From Sarcocystis neurona (taxonomy: Eukaryota; Apicomplexa; Conoidasida; Eucoccidiorida; Sarcocystidae): a stretch of 64,000 bases of DNA. This document shows positions 9,323 to 20,239 of this stretch, one piece after another. The DNA lies in assembly GCA_000727475.1 (NCBI GenBank), contig KL647309.1, positions 2,212,156 through 2,276,155 on the forward strand, given 5' to 3'. A program made the position numbers and the translations under genes. The notes under the pieces were generated by a model that made no database searches, had not been told where the DNA came from, and saw only the letters and a program-made list of their open reading frames with translations. Numbering within the stretch: the first letter of the stretch is position 1; each line of letters begins with the position of its first letter.

Positions 9323-12300
9323 TGTGCCTGAGCGCGGCGGTTTCTTCTACAGACAATATTCGCAGTCAAAGTAATAAAGAGCCACAACACCAGCAACGCA
9401 GCAGCGGCAGGGACACACGCAGTCTAAGGGAGTCCCCGACTGCTGAAAATTTCACGACGATTTCGACCTGCTGTTTAACGTTGGTAATCCTGGTATTCTC
9501 TTCAAGCAAGCCGCAGACACCTGATATTGCTCCGTCGGCCGGCCCGCAGAGTCTGAATGAAGGAAACGGCCTTGGTCCAAGCCGCAGCTGCTCAGTGCAC
9601 GTACTTCCGCTGCTGCTGCTGCCACCCGGCACTTGGGCCCGCTGTACCTTGCGTTGTTGATCGTGTCGTAGAGCGGCCCCGCGGATAGGAGAACTTATCT
9701 GTGCAGGTGGTTTCCTGCTGTGGCGGCTTCGTCTTGGCGTTACAACTCACGTTACACAGAGCCCACCGAGAACCGGAGGTACGAATGTCCGCGGTCGCAG
9801 TATAGCTCTAGAAGCTGGCTGGGCGGCTCCAGGCACTGCGAGAAAATCCACAACTTTTTATTCAGGAAGTCTTCTATTTTCAGCTTACGGGGGCAGCAAA
9901 AAGAGCTCCTTCTGCTTTGCACACTCGTGAAGAACCAGCAGCAGCAGCGTCGGCCTCAAGCCGTAATATGTGCGCGTTACAGAGTACGGCAGCGGGGAGA
10001 TCCGAAGGGAGATTTTCTCGACCTAACACTATTTGCCTTTACCGTGTCTCACTGCTCTACCTGCTATCGCCGTTGGCACTCTTACTTATGCTCCTTCAGG
10101 CGCTGCTACTGCGACGCTATTGTTGTTTTGCTACTGCTGCTGCGATCGATGTTGTTATCGCTGCTACTGTTGCTGCTTCTGCTCCTACTTTTGTTCCCGT
10201 TGTTCCTTTCCCAACTACAGCTGGTGACGCGCTGTTCGGCTTTCGCTAGTTTTTTGTAAAGCTGTCCTCCAGCTGCATGTCGTACGATACTCTTGCGCGT
10301 ATAGCGTTTCTCCCTTCAGTTCTATTACTCAGGTGGCCGTGTCCACTTGGTTGCTGCCCACCTGTGCTTCGAGGCTCTCGAGGTCTACGTGTGTTCCTTG
10401 AGATCCTTTTCGATTCGCGACTTGCTGCTACCGCTGTTTCTCACGAATAGGGAAGTGGTGGACTGTGCGCGTCCCGCGTTTCGAAAGGAACATCTGCACG
10501 TCCTAAGGGGTGAACCGCCGTCAGATACAGGTGTATCGGGCTTTACGTGTCCGGGGGGTCCTGCTGCTGCAGCCGTCCTTCCCTGACCTCTCAACCGCTA
10601 CTACTGACGACCCGTAATTCTACTGCGGCTGCTGCAAAGATCCGCCCGCCTTCTGCTCCAAAAGTTGTGTGCTGCAGCCAGACAAGCTGGATGGTTCAGT
10701 GTCGTCGTGGACTGGAGGCACCACACCTGCTACTCTTGCACTGGGTGCTGCTACCGGTCGGTGCTATTACTCTGCTTGCTACGAGTTTGCCGATGCAGCC
10801 GCTACTGTTGCTGGCGTGCTTGCTGCAGGCGGCGCTGCTGTTGCTGTCGCACTTCTCTGTGCGTATGTGTGTGCCGTGGCAGGAATGAAACTACGGTGTA
10901 CGCACTCCTGCTTCTAACTTGTTCCTTTTGTTAATTCACTACCGTGGATCTGTCGTTGAACGTGTGCTGCCTTGGATTAGCTGCTTGAGTCCACATAAAT
11001 CTGCCGCTTTAGAGCTCTGGTCGACCATTCCTGCGGTGGATCCGCTGCTCTGGGTGTCAACGGCTACAAGCCCTCGGTATTCTTCCGCGGTTCTGGCTCT
11101 GCTGCAGTAGCCGCACAGCCTCTGTATTCTGCAGCAACAAATCTACTGCTCTTATAATCTGCCGCCGATCGCCGCTAGTAGTCAGCCGCACTTAATTCGC
11201 GGTTTCTTGTTGGTGCCGCTACTGCTATGTAACGCCGCCAGCCCCAGCCCCACGTGCGACGAGCAGCCTCCTCTCAAATCCGCACTGCGCTGACGGGGTC
11301 TTGAAAGACCCGGTCAGTGCTGCAGCTCGTGTACGTCGGACGGTCAGCAGAAGCCACGGCTTACAGCACCGCTGCAGAAGCTGCACCACCACCGTCACAG
11401 CGGCACTTGGATCAACACTGTGCCAGCAGATCCTGCCTAACCGCGACCCGCACCGCACTGATGGCAACACAACAGCCACCCACGCAGGAGAAAAGCAGCA
11501 TTGAAGATCCGCCGCGTCAAAGATGGCACGCAGTAGCGCACCACTCTTGCAGCACCGACGGCCGCCCAAGTCAGAGCAGGTAGGTACGTGGCGCTGCAAC
11601 AGCGTGGGCTACAGAGGCAGCGCGGGCAGCAGCCCCCCAGCGCGCGGTAGCGCCGACGTCTGCGGTAGCACTACTACACACTATGCCCTTGCAGGGCAGG
11701 CCGTCCTCGCTTTGTATGGGCGCTATTATCTAACTCGTCTACGAAGGAAGTAAGTCGAGGAGTAAAAGCATGCGGAGTGAAGTAAACTCCCGACGAATCT
11801 CGGAAGAACTCGCCACTGGTCCTAACAGAGTGTGAGTCAAGATAGGCAGTGACGTGCGCCCCTTCGGGGAGGCAGGAGAAACACAAGACAATCTGTCTCT
11901 GTGGAAAAGTGGAGACGGGCACAAGTAGCGCGGTTTTCCACCCGCTGCCGCCGTTGCTCCCGCTCCTACGCCGGCGACTGGTGCCGTCCCTTTTGCTGCA
12001 GCTGGCGGTAGACCCACGCAGGCTGCTGATATTTGGAGCCGCAGCACCACAGGGGGACACGAAAAGCACTTAAAAAAAGAGGAGAGAAGGAAGGTGCGGA
12101 TACATCCACACACGCACACACTCATACAAGCGTGGGTTCCAAGGACGCGCAATTACACGCAGACACACTGTTGTGTGGTAAATCTTCCTGCAGAGGCCAA
12201 GTCAGCGCCGCCGGTATTACAGCAACTGATGTGGTTCCTTCTCCTCACATCCGACGCGACACCAATAACTCTCCAGACCCAGACTTGTCACTCCTGTTGC

Positions 12301-13080
12301 CGTCACTGCTAGTGGCAGCGCTGCTGCCTCGCAAGCGTAGCGAAAGAGAATAGTCCACTTGTGGGGTCCGTAATTAATTCTACACCGTAGTACGGCGCGC
12401 GGCCAGAGAATGCAGCAGGTGACTATCCCTGCTGCACTGCCGGGTTTGCAGAGGTGGCCGTCAGCAAAACGAGCAGAGATTCTTAGAGCCGCTGCTCTTG
12501 CGAAGACGGCAAGAATACTACTATGACAGGTAGGTGAAGCTCACGCTGTCTCTGCTCCTCGTAGCTACTCAGCAGCGGCGGCGCCAACCGCACTGCGGAT
12601 GCCGCTGCCGCTGCTGCTGCCCACACGGGACTACCAATGACCGCAGCGCCCGGTGCGCAGACACGGACGGAACCACCCCCACCCTTCTCCACCGCCGGCA
12701 ACAGACACAATCGCGCTTACTGTTCCTGCGGTTGGTGAACACGACGTCACTGATACTCTGTGGTCTACGAACCTGCACGACGTCGTGGACCGCTCGGACT
12801 GCAGCTAATGACAGCAGACACAGCCTCTCCTACCACTGCTGCTGGCGAATACGCCGATGCTGTTGCGGCACCACGAACTCTTAAGCGTATCCAAGGCTAC
12901 ACGAAGGGCGACGTGCGTCTCGGATTGCAGAATTCTCTACAGGTAGCCCTGCGGCAGCACGCGCCCGGCAACGGAAGATCTCGAGGTAATATACCGTCAC
13001 CAGCCGAGGCGTCGCCCCGACGAGCACCACCACAGCTACAAGGGGCAAGGACCACCAGAAACGCCAAGCGATGACGGGCC
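9323..13080. other. CTG/CAG-rich region without a confident gene
   Basis: No frame here is convincingly genic. The plus strand is mainly CTG up to about 10.9 kb, mainly CAG around 11.3-11.7 kb and mixed after that. Open stretches that look coding but cannot be joined are: 9366-9632 minus (Ser-rich start, hydrophobic end); 10621-10917 plus (Cys-rich start, then Ala-rich hydrophobic segments); 11000-11148 plus (ends at TAA); 11317-11583 plus (88 codons, Ala/Gln/Ser-rich); and about 12838-12951 plus, which ends at a possible donor CAG|GTAGCC. They could be small exons in long introns, as in the 6PGDH gene to the right, or decayed coding DNA. Confidence 0.4.
10621..10917 (+). other. Coding-like island, Cys-rich then Ala-rich hydrophobic
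   Basis: This frame is open from just after an in-frame TAA (10612-10614) to TAA at 10915-10917. It starts with a Cys-rich segment (YCGCCKDPPAFCSKSC), continues through a Gly/Thr/Ala stretch, and ends with two Ala/Val-rich hydrophobic segments that could span a membrane. It has no convincing ATG and no family match that I recognise. It may be an exon, a pseudogene fragment, or chance openness in CTG-rich DNA. Confidence 0.2.
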
Positions 13081-15905
13081 GTCAAGCCGTTTAGCTACAG
13101 AATGATCAACTGGCATACACCTAGCAAAGCGAAACGCCGGAATACCAGAAGGGTGAATATGACACAAATAGGCATGAACAGATGCGAAGATAGAGGGTCT
13201 GCCAGAAGAAAATGGATGTCCTTTGTGATCAGCACCGCAATTTAAAAGCTACAATATAACACACACGGAAGTGGGGCATCAGGGAGTATGAGCAGAACAC
13301 AGAGGGAGGGAACAGAAAAAGGGAGTACTTTCAGGTCTCTGCAGTCAAGCAGACGAAGGCCAGCAGGGAATGGAACAAAGTTCAGTATTCCTGAGGGTAC
13401 GTACCAGTAGAACCGCTGCAGCGGCAACACGGGGAAGAGATACGTTTAGCAACATTCGCGGCGACGCACGACTGATCTCGGCAACAGTAAAATCAGTACA
13501 CTTTTATGCCTGAAGGGACCAAAAGTGGTGACGCAGCGTGAAGTGAAATCAAGTCTGCCTCCTACAAGCGATAAACAGCACTGAAGATGATGAAGGAGTA
13601 GGATATAACTCCGGGACGCAGTCACAAGAGGGAGCAGACAAGATGACAGGAAAGCGCGTAGGACCAAAGCGTCTCACACCAGTGAGCAATACCAGGTCCG
13701 GATGACAAGGGGCGAAGAGGAGACACGTGTGCCTCCACTAACAAGTGAAGTATGTACAGCTGAGAGAAGCAAGAAACCTAGGAGAACCCAGTACGCCAGC
13801 GCAACCAGCCGACGCCGAACGAGGCCTCGTGAAAGTTACATCCCATAAGGAAAAAGGCGGACCGCCAGAACGAAAGCGCTGACAAATTGCTTCACTGTCA
13901 ACACACACTACATAAGCGTGCAGAAGGGGAAGAGACAAGAGAGTTCGAAAGGGTGGTCAGGAGGAGCGTAATTGCCTGCACCTGTCACCACAAATCTAGC
14001 AACGCAGCGCGAAAAGAGAGTCCTGAATCGGTCAACAAGGCCCGAAGTCTCCCACGAGTACATACGAAAGCCCCAACGGAAGCTGCGGAGGATGACATTC
14101 AGGATAAAGTGTAACCAAGTAACTGCGATGGATAACGGTGACACTGTGCACAGGTTTCAAACACCTTCTAAAAATGTAGCACAGCGACAGAGAAAAAGCG
14201 GAAATGGGCGATTGGGGACTCTCTTATCACTGAAAAAGAACGAAGCCACGTTCAATATTCACGAAGCTATGGATCAGGCGGTTCATCAAGACGCAGAGTC
14301 TTTCACGAATTTATGCAGGAGGGATGTCACACTCATGTGTGGGGGCGACAAATTCACACTTTTGTAGAAGTGTACACTTGCCATCATCACACGACTACAG
14401 TGCAATGCTGTATGTGCGTACACTTTTCAATGAAAAAAAATTATTGGGGGTAAGTGCAAGATCAGCTCGGTAACCCAAAGTAATGGCGAAGAAAGCGGGA
14501 TCTTGGCCAGGAACAAATGTGGTGGAAACACGGATAGCAGGATTCAGTAATAAATGAAAAGGTCAGTTAATTCCTGCGATGCACAGGAGACACACCTGTT
14601 AATACGCAGACGGTAGGACTCCGTACAGTGCTTTAAAAAGCAATTTACGCAGCAGACCGCATGCAGTATACTCCAGGTGTCTACTAGTAACGAAAATGTT
14701 AGCAAGGAAGAAACACGTAATCTGTGTCTGCACTAAAGTAGCGGGTCGCCAAGATCAGGAACGCAAGAGCATGGGCTGCATCACAGTTTCAAGAAGCTAG
14801 ATCACACAAGGCAGCAACCAAAAGAGTTAGGTAACGGGAATATTTGGGAGAAATGCTAAACAGGTAAGTCAATCACCCAAATGTCATATCTACGATAACA
14901 TCAAGAAACGCCAGGAGCATGGTGTGGAAAACAGTATGTGGACAGCAACACAGGTGAGCATGTAAACGCATGAATGGAGCAGGGATTGGTGAAGTCGGGT
15001 ACTGCCTCAAGAGAGGAATCTTCGATGCGACCGGATGCCACCAGTACGTTTGAATGAAGCAGTATCCACAACTAACGTGAGTCACCTCAGGTGAAGAGCC
15101 TCCAGGAATGAAGGGGGAAATGAGGATGGTTCTGTGTTATCCGCACCACGGACAAGGGACATCGAAATACGCATCGAAAGGTAACACGACACGAGACACG
15201 ACAACAAGTAGCTAGGGCAAAAGTAAGAGGTCCAGGTTGCAAATACGAGTCGGCGCTCACCTTCTGTGTCATTACACAGGATGACGGAGTGCCGTATTTG
15301 CTCTGAGAGAGCGACGACGACAGAAAATAAAAATAGTCCAGAAGAATAGTATCGCATACACAGAGCAAGGTTAGTGGCACCGCACACACGAGCGTCCACC
15401 GAGTGCACCAATAAAAAGGAGAAACACTAGCATTTAGCTGTTCAAGTACGCTCTAGAAGCGCACACAGAAGAACCCGCACGTATTGAACGGCGGAGGAGA
15501 ACAGCCTCATAGTGAAAGCACTAGAATGTAGCCTCCCTTTCACTTCTGTGAACGGGTGTGCGTTAGCGCAGAGTGCTATGTTGCTAACAGACGAGTGGAA
15601 AGCTAGATGACCCCGCGTCAGCAGAGAGGGGCAGATGAAGACGTCAGAGGTACAAAGATGACAACTATATTTCAACCTTACCACAGCAGACTGAGGTCTC
15701 CCTCGTCCGCCTTAGCGTCTTGTAGCGGGCACGCGGTACAAGATGATCGCGTCACGTAACTAGCGTATCAAGTAGTATCAACGGGCAGCCTGTCGCGCAT
15801 CCCGTGTAAATGACTGGTATCAAACCACCGGCAGGAAAAACCTTCAGCACACAGGACCACCATACGACAGAAAGAGAGAAGGAGCACTAAAACCAAAACT
15901 TGACG
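13081..15905. other. Repeat-poor, purine-biased region, no gene seen
   Basis: No supported gene. The plus strand is noticeably rich in A and G and poor in T for about 2.8 kb, with few triplet repeats or microsatellites. The longest open stretch (13972-14367 plus, 131 codons) shows no recognisable domain. An A-rich run lies near 14432-14442. Confidence 0.4.
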
Positions 15906-16454
15906 TTAGAATGCATCACAGTCATTTGAACAGAGCAGCGTCGTAACGCGGTACCGAACAGTAGTCAGAACAGGGTCACTGATATCATATATTGTATGGG
16001 ACGAATTCCACTCCAGTATTTTATTGGTGGGTCCTTCGCCGAAACGCAGGTTGTCTCCTCGTACATACACGCAACTACCGTTCGCATTCAGCGGAGCCGC
16101 CAGCGCCGGGACACGCTCACCGATGTAGAACAAGCACGGCTGCAGCAGCACCGTGACGTGAATTGTAGAGTGCGCTGCCTGGATCACTCTTCTGCCCTTG
16201 CAGGAGATGCGGTAAGGAACAGACAGATAAGCAAAGAAAACCAACGACGAGGAGACGAGTTCTTCTCGTCCGGCAGGTTGGGCACGACCATCTACTCCCC
16301 GTAACACAGTGCGTTGGGCAGCAGGCAAAGAACACAGACAGTTGCAGATAAGCTTCACTGCTCCTTCAGCGAAAGCAGGCACAGCGGCAACAGCACAGCC
16401 AGTTGTAGGCTTTTTGACTTGCGAGCGGTAGTAGTGTTTGACAAAGCCCGCCAC
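15906..16454 (-). CDS. Unassigned open frame, 182 aa
   Basis: This is the longest frame in the otherwise gene-poor 13-24 kb interval, running from ATG at 16454 to a stop at 15906. The predicted product has a moderately hydrophobic N-terminal third rich in Ala, Val and Cys, a central hydrophobic patch, and a more ordinary-looking C-terminal part with Asn-Gly-Ser and Gly-Glu-Gly-Pro segments. No domain is recognised. An overlapping plus-strand frame (15996-16304) is also open, so strand is uncertain. It may be an exon or a chance frame. Confidence 0.2.
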   Translation of the reverse strand: MAGFVKHYYRSQVKKPTTGCAVAAVPAFAEGAVKLICNCLCSLPAAQRTVLRGVDGRAQPAGREELVSSSLVFFAYLSVPYRISCKGRRVIQAAHSTIHVTVLLQPCLFYIGERVPALAAPLNANGSCVYVRGDNLRFGEGPTNKILEWNSSHTIYDISDPVLTTVRYRVTTLLCSNDCDAF

Positions 16455-17025
16455 CCAAGCCGCATATATTCCTTCGCAAACACGGGCAGAGCAGCAAGGC
16501 TTCCTTCGGAGCTTCTACACGCGGCGGCCAACAAATGTTTACCGTAGTACACTAGTAGAACACCAGGAGCCTGCGCAAGTTGACACCACTACGAGTTGCC
16601 GTGGCGGCAGTGGTACATCGAGGCCAATTTCCACAGTGAGAGAGGCAAAGGGCAGCAAGCAAGCCCGCAGGTGTACCACTGTGCAAATTGTGGGGTGTAT
16701 GGTCCCCTCCAGTGCTATTCCACGCGCAACCAACCCACTTTGTTCTGCTCTGTCCTCCCGAGGGAAGTACTGCTCCGCAACGGCTTGTACTTCTTCCACT
16801 CTCTTGTCCTCCTCTTGCCTCTCGAAAAGAAGGGGGGACCTTGCTCAGAGCAGTGCACACGGTCCTTACACCGCGGTGCCGCTGCTGCGCTGCAGCTGCT
16901 CCTCACGCTGTGTCGGTCCCCTTCTTCGCGCTGAAGAGCTTGTTACTGTGCAGCAGACACGCAATATGTATGGTCACGGTGTAACGCACCGTAGAACACA
17001 TCGAAGGCGAAAACGCAAAACGTAA
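16438..17025 (+). CDS. Unassigned open frame, 195 aa, Ser/Thr/Cys/Arg-rich
   Basis: This frame runs from ATG at 16438 to a stop at 17025. The product is rich in Ser, Thr, Cys and Arg with a very basic C-terminus (HRRTHRRRKRK). It lies in a stretch where the plus strand carries CAG triplets, the usual sense orientation of triplets in coccidian coding exons. No family is recognised, and minus-strand frames overlap it. I cannot tell an exon from chance openness. Confidence 0.2.
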   Translation: MTKPATQAAYIPSQTRAEQQGFLRSFYTRRPTNVYRSTLVEHQEPAQVDTTTSCRGGSGTSRPISTVREAKGSKQARRCTTVQIVGCMVPSSAIPRATNPLCSALSSRGKYCSATACTSSTLLSSSCLSKRRGDLAQSSAHGPYTAVPLLRCSCSSRCVGPLLRAEELVTVQQTRNMYGHGVTHRRTHRRRKRKT

Positions 17026-17837
17026 CATTTTTTCTGCATATGAAGCGAAAGAGCTTTTCTGTGGCGATCAGTGGCCACATCGGAAGGGAGGAAGAAGCGC
17101 CACGTGGACCAACGAAACCAACACCAGGTAGTTACGGCTGCCCCTGCTGTTGGCGGTGCTGCTCCGACGCCATAGCAGGAAGGTCGCCAACAGCGGAGAG
17201 ACCAAGGCAATGCAGCACCGGCAGCAGACGTATCGGGACGTGTTGTTGGCGTCAGATGCCACTGCTACGTGCTCAACCGCAGACACCCGCAGCAGCTCCA
17301 CGGGGAGCGGTAGCATCAGGCAGCACCGCGACCACCAGCGTTGCAGTGTTGCCCGTCACAGCGCCAGCACCACCGGCAGCAGGCTGTTGCAAACCGAGAA
17401 GCAGTAACACCGGCGGCGAACCCTCTCCATCATGCCCACTCTTCTCATCGACAGCAGCAAGAGGCATCAGGAGGATCTACCAGCTACACCAAATACAGCA
17501 GCAGCCGCGCACCACCGTCGTCCCCGGTACGACGAAGGACGTCAAAATCAGGCGCAGCAACCTCCTGTGAAGGTGCGGCAAACCCTTTCACAAAGGAGTC
17601 CGTGTCTCCAGTTGTGAGCAATGATTGACTCCGTGTCTACCACTGGTGAGCTGCAGGCACAGCATACTCCACGATCAAACAGTGCAGCGCTTGCGGTGGA
17701 CTGGCACGCCACAGCGGCCGCAAGCACATGAAAGAGACGCAGACACAACCAACCAGCAGTGCATCAAAGGCTCACACGACCGATAGAGTACCGCCAACTA
17801 CTCGTAGAGACTACATGTTGAAGGAGGGATCCTTCAA

Positions 17838-17995
17838 CGACAGCGTTTCGTGAAGGTGGGGTTTGAGTCAGGACAAATGTCCGGCGAACACGAACTCGGA
17901 GCAGCAGTGAATGTTCCTGCTGAGCCTACAGTGGGCGGAGGGAGAGATCCTGTCAAGCCAACACTACGAGCTGCAATTGTGGGCACATCTTGTTG
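17838..17995 (+). other. Coding-like island ending in a stop, possible terminal exon
   Basis: One plus-strand frame reads an ordinary-looking, non-repetitive stretch (FVKVGFESGQMSGEHELG, then Val-Pro-Ala-Glu-Pro and Gly-Gly-Gly-Arg-Asp-Pro) ending Gly-Thr-Ser-Cys and TGA at 17993-17995. Unlike its surroundings it has balanced amino-acid use. It could be the last exon of a plus-strand gene whose other exons lie in the CAG-bearing stretch at 16.3-17.7 kb. I could not join it to anything. Confidence 0.2.
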
Positions 17996-17999
17996 ACAA

Positions 18000-19750
18000 C
18001 AGCTGTATAGGAAAGTGAACACATAAGTTAAGAACTTTGCAAGCCTCGCGTCCGTGCACCTTCCTGAGGAGCTTAGGAAAGAGCAGAACTGTCTGTGCGT
18101 CTTACGTACAGGCCAGAGCGTATTGTCATCCGTGTTCCTTACACCTGCAATGTATATCAGAAGCTTCAACTCGACGGGACCGCTGAACAAACGAATAAGC
18201 AACACAGGCTTCTGGCTTACTGGGCGTGCAGGATCCAGTAGAATGCTACACATGTATAATACACATCAAAACTGTGTAGGAAGACCCCGTTCGCCGGAAG
18301 TGTACAGAGCCGTTATAATACGTGCTTCTCGAGGTGTAAAGTTGTGGAAAGATTAGGCATACACACAGTTTTCAGCTCGCCTATGCGGTCACACACCGCT
18401 CAGCAAAACAAGCGCCGTGCGCGACTTTCTGCGACCTACTCCGTCGATGCGGGACCTACCCTGAATCTCCGAATTAAGGGACACACGGCACAGTTCGGCT
18501 GCGGAAGGTACAATGCGCGCGCATGACCTACTGTAACATGTCGCACTGCAGTCAGTTCAGTAACAGCAGCATATGTTGTGAGTGTACATGGCGTAACCAA
18601 CACATGCGGCTGCTCAAGTGCATGCTGGAACATGCACGGTGAATGTCCAGTACAGTGCGTTCTTGACAAGAGGTGGCCGTCGCGGTTGCGTATGCGACCG
18701 CAAAACCTTCGCTCGATGCAACTGTATACACGCAGCAGAAGACCCATACAGAACTGGCTGCAGCGTTGAATATATTACATGTGTAGACGTAGTACCTTGC
18801 ACGTATTCAAGAAGCAGCCCGCGTAGATGGTGAGGGAGGATGGCTGTACAAGATCCGAATCCACGAGTACGTAACCGCGGTTTGTTTGGAATACAGAGAG
18901 AAATGCAAATATTTCCAGTCACAAACTACTTGAGACAAACTTCTGTGTCGCGTCTCTGTAACAGTGTACGTCGTACACACATTCAAAGAGATCCCGCGGT
19001 GTGTACGGCGGCTCTACAAAGTGAAGCACGCGACAATCATACGTGAGCCTCTCTAAAAGATGCAGCTAAAAAGACCGAAGGACTAGTGTAACAACTGTAC
19101 TATATACGAGGTTCACCTCTGACAGTCAAGTGTACAGTGAAAAATATAAGTATATCTCGGTATTCTTCGTACGCACTCCATCAATTGTCTCAAATGACAT
19201 TGACGCGGAGACCCACACGTATGTGTCATACGTATATTTCTCTGTGAGTATTTTATACACATACTTTCGGTGCTTCTGCAATAATCAAGCAGGATGCAGA
19301 ACGCTCGCTGCTGTCAACGCTACAGAGCCAACACAGTTCGCATTTGTAGGACATCCTCGCCACGGTAGGAATGAAGAGGGATTGAAGCCGCCTCATCAAG
19401 CACTGAGGTTTACACACATATACCTGCGGACGTGTAAATATATGGAGCTGCAGTCGCTCCAGTGTATATATCGGTCTACATGTGCAAAGGTATATCTGCG
19501 GAGGACTAAGCAGCCAAAATAACTCAGCTTGTGTACAGCTGCGAGTGCTTACTATGAAGAAATGAAGCGAAAGAAACAGCATGTACGTACTTGGGGATGC
19601 GCCTGCTGCCCGTGTACATCCGAGCGCCCTTCAAAGAATGGATGCAGGAGGAAAATTAGAACGGAGCAGCAAGATGTAGTGAGGCTGTAATCCCGAACAG
19701 CAGCGTCCGAAGGAAGCTTTTGGACTTAGATACTGCGACAAATATACATG
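18000..19750. other. Intergenic, nothing recognisable
   Basis: Only short frames without domains occur. Simple sequence is sparse, with scattered TATA/ACAC around 19100-19260. No RNA gene was seen. Confidence 0.4.
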
Positions 19751-19799
19751 CTTTTAGAACGTAGCGATGCCTGCCCTCCAGGGGGAAGTGGGGCTCCCG

Positions 19800-20237
19800 A
19801 GAAAGAGTGCAATAGCACCAGTAGCTCACACAGCAGCACGGGGGGGACCATAACAGTGATGAGCTGGAGCGCTCAAAATGTACCGCAGAAGCAGAATTTT
19901 GTGCAGCAGGAGAAGCAACAGCATCACTCTCCGCCAAGACAGCCACAGCGTGCGTATCCGGTACGTGATGCCGACAACAGCAGTGGCAGGATGTGTTCCT
20001 GATGCGGACACGCAGACACCGAACGCTGATGAAGAGTCGCGTGCCTTGTGGTTCAGTGAACCACAATGTAGTCTTTTCACGAATAATACCCACGGCGGAA
20101 GCGGGAAGTTTTATGCAGTTGACACCTCCATCCCACCACGGGTTACATCCGAATCACGAGCGCTCGAGCAGAGCAAGGACGTAACACCGGAAACGTTTAC
20201 TTTTTGTAACAGTGTAAAATGCCTTCTCGGTGCGTAG
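19800..20237 (+). pseudogene. Possible decayed coding segment, frame broken once
   Basis: Two adjacent plus-strand stretches in different frames look coding. The first (about 19857-19967) reads ELERSKCTAEAEFCAAGEAT and onward to a TGA. The second (about 19993-20237) reads VPDADTQTPNADEESRALWF and onward to TAG. They lie only about 30 bases apart, too close for a normal intron here, which suggests one segment broken by a frameshift or a sequencing error. The product would be Ala/Thr/Glu-rich with spaced cysteines, loosely like coccidian surface proteins, but I cannot assign a family. Confidence 0.2.
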
Positions 20238-20239
20238 CG

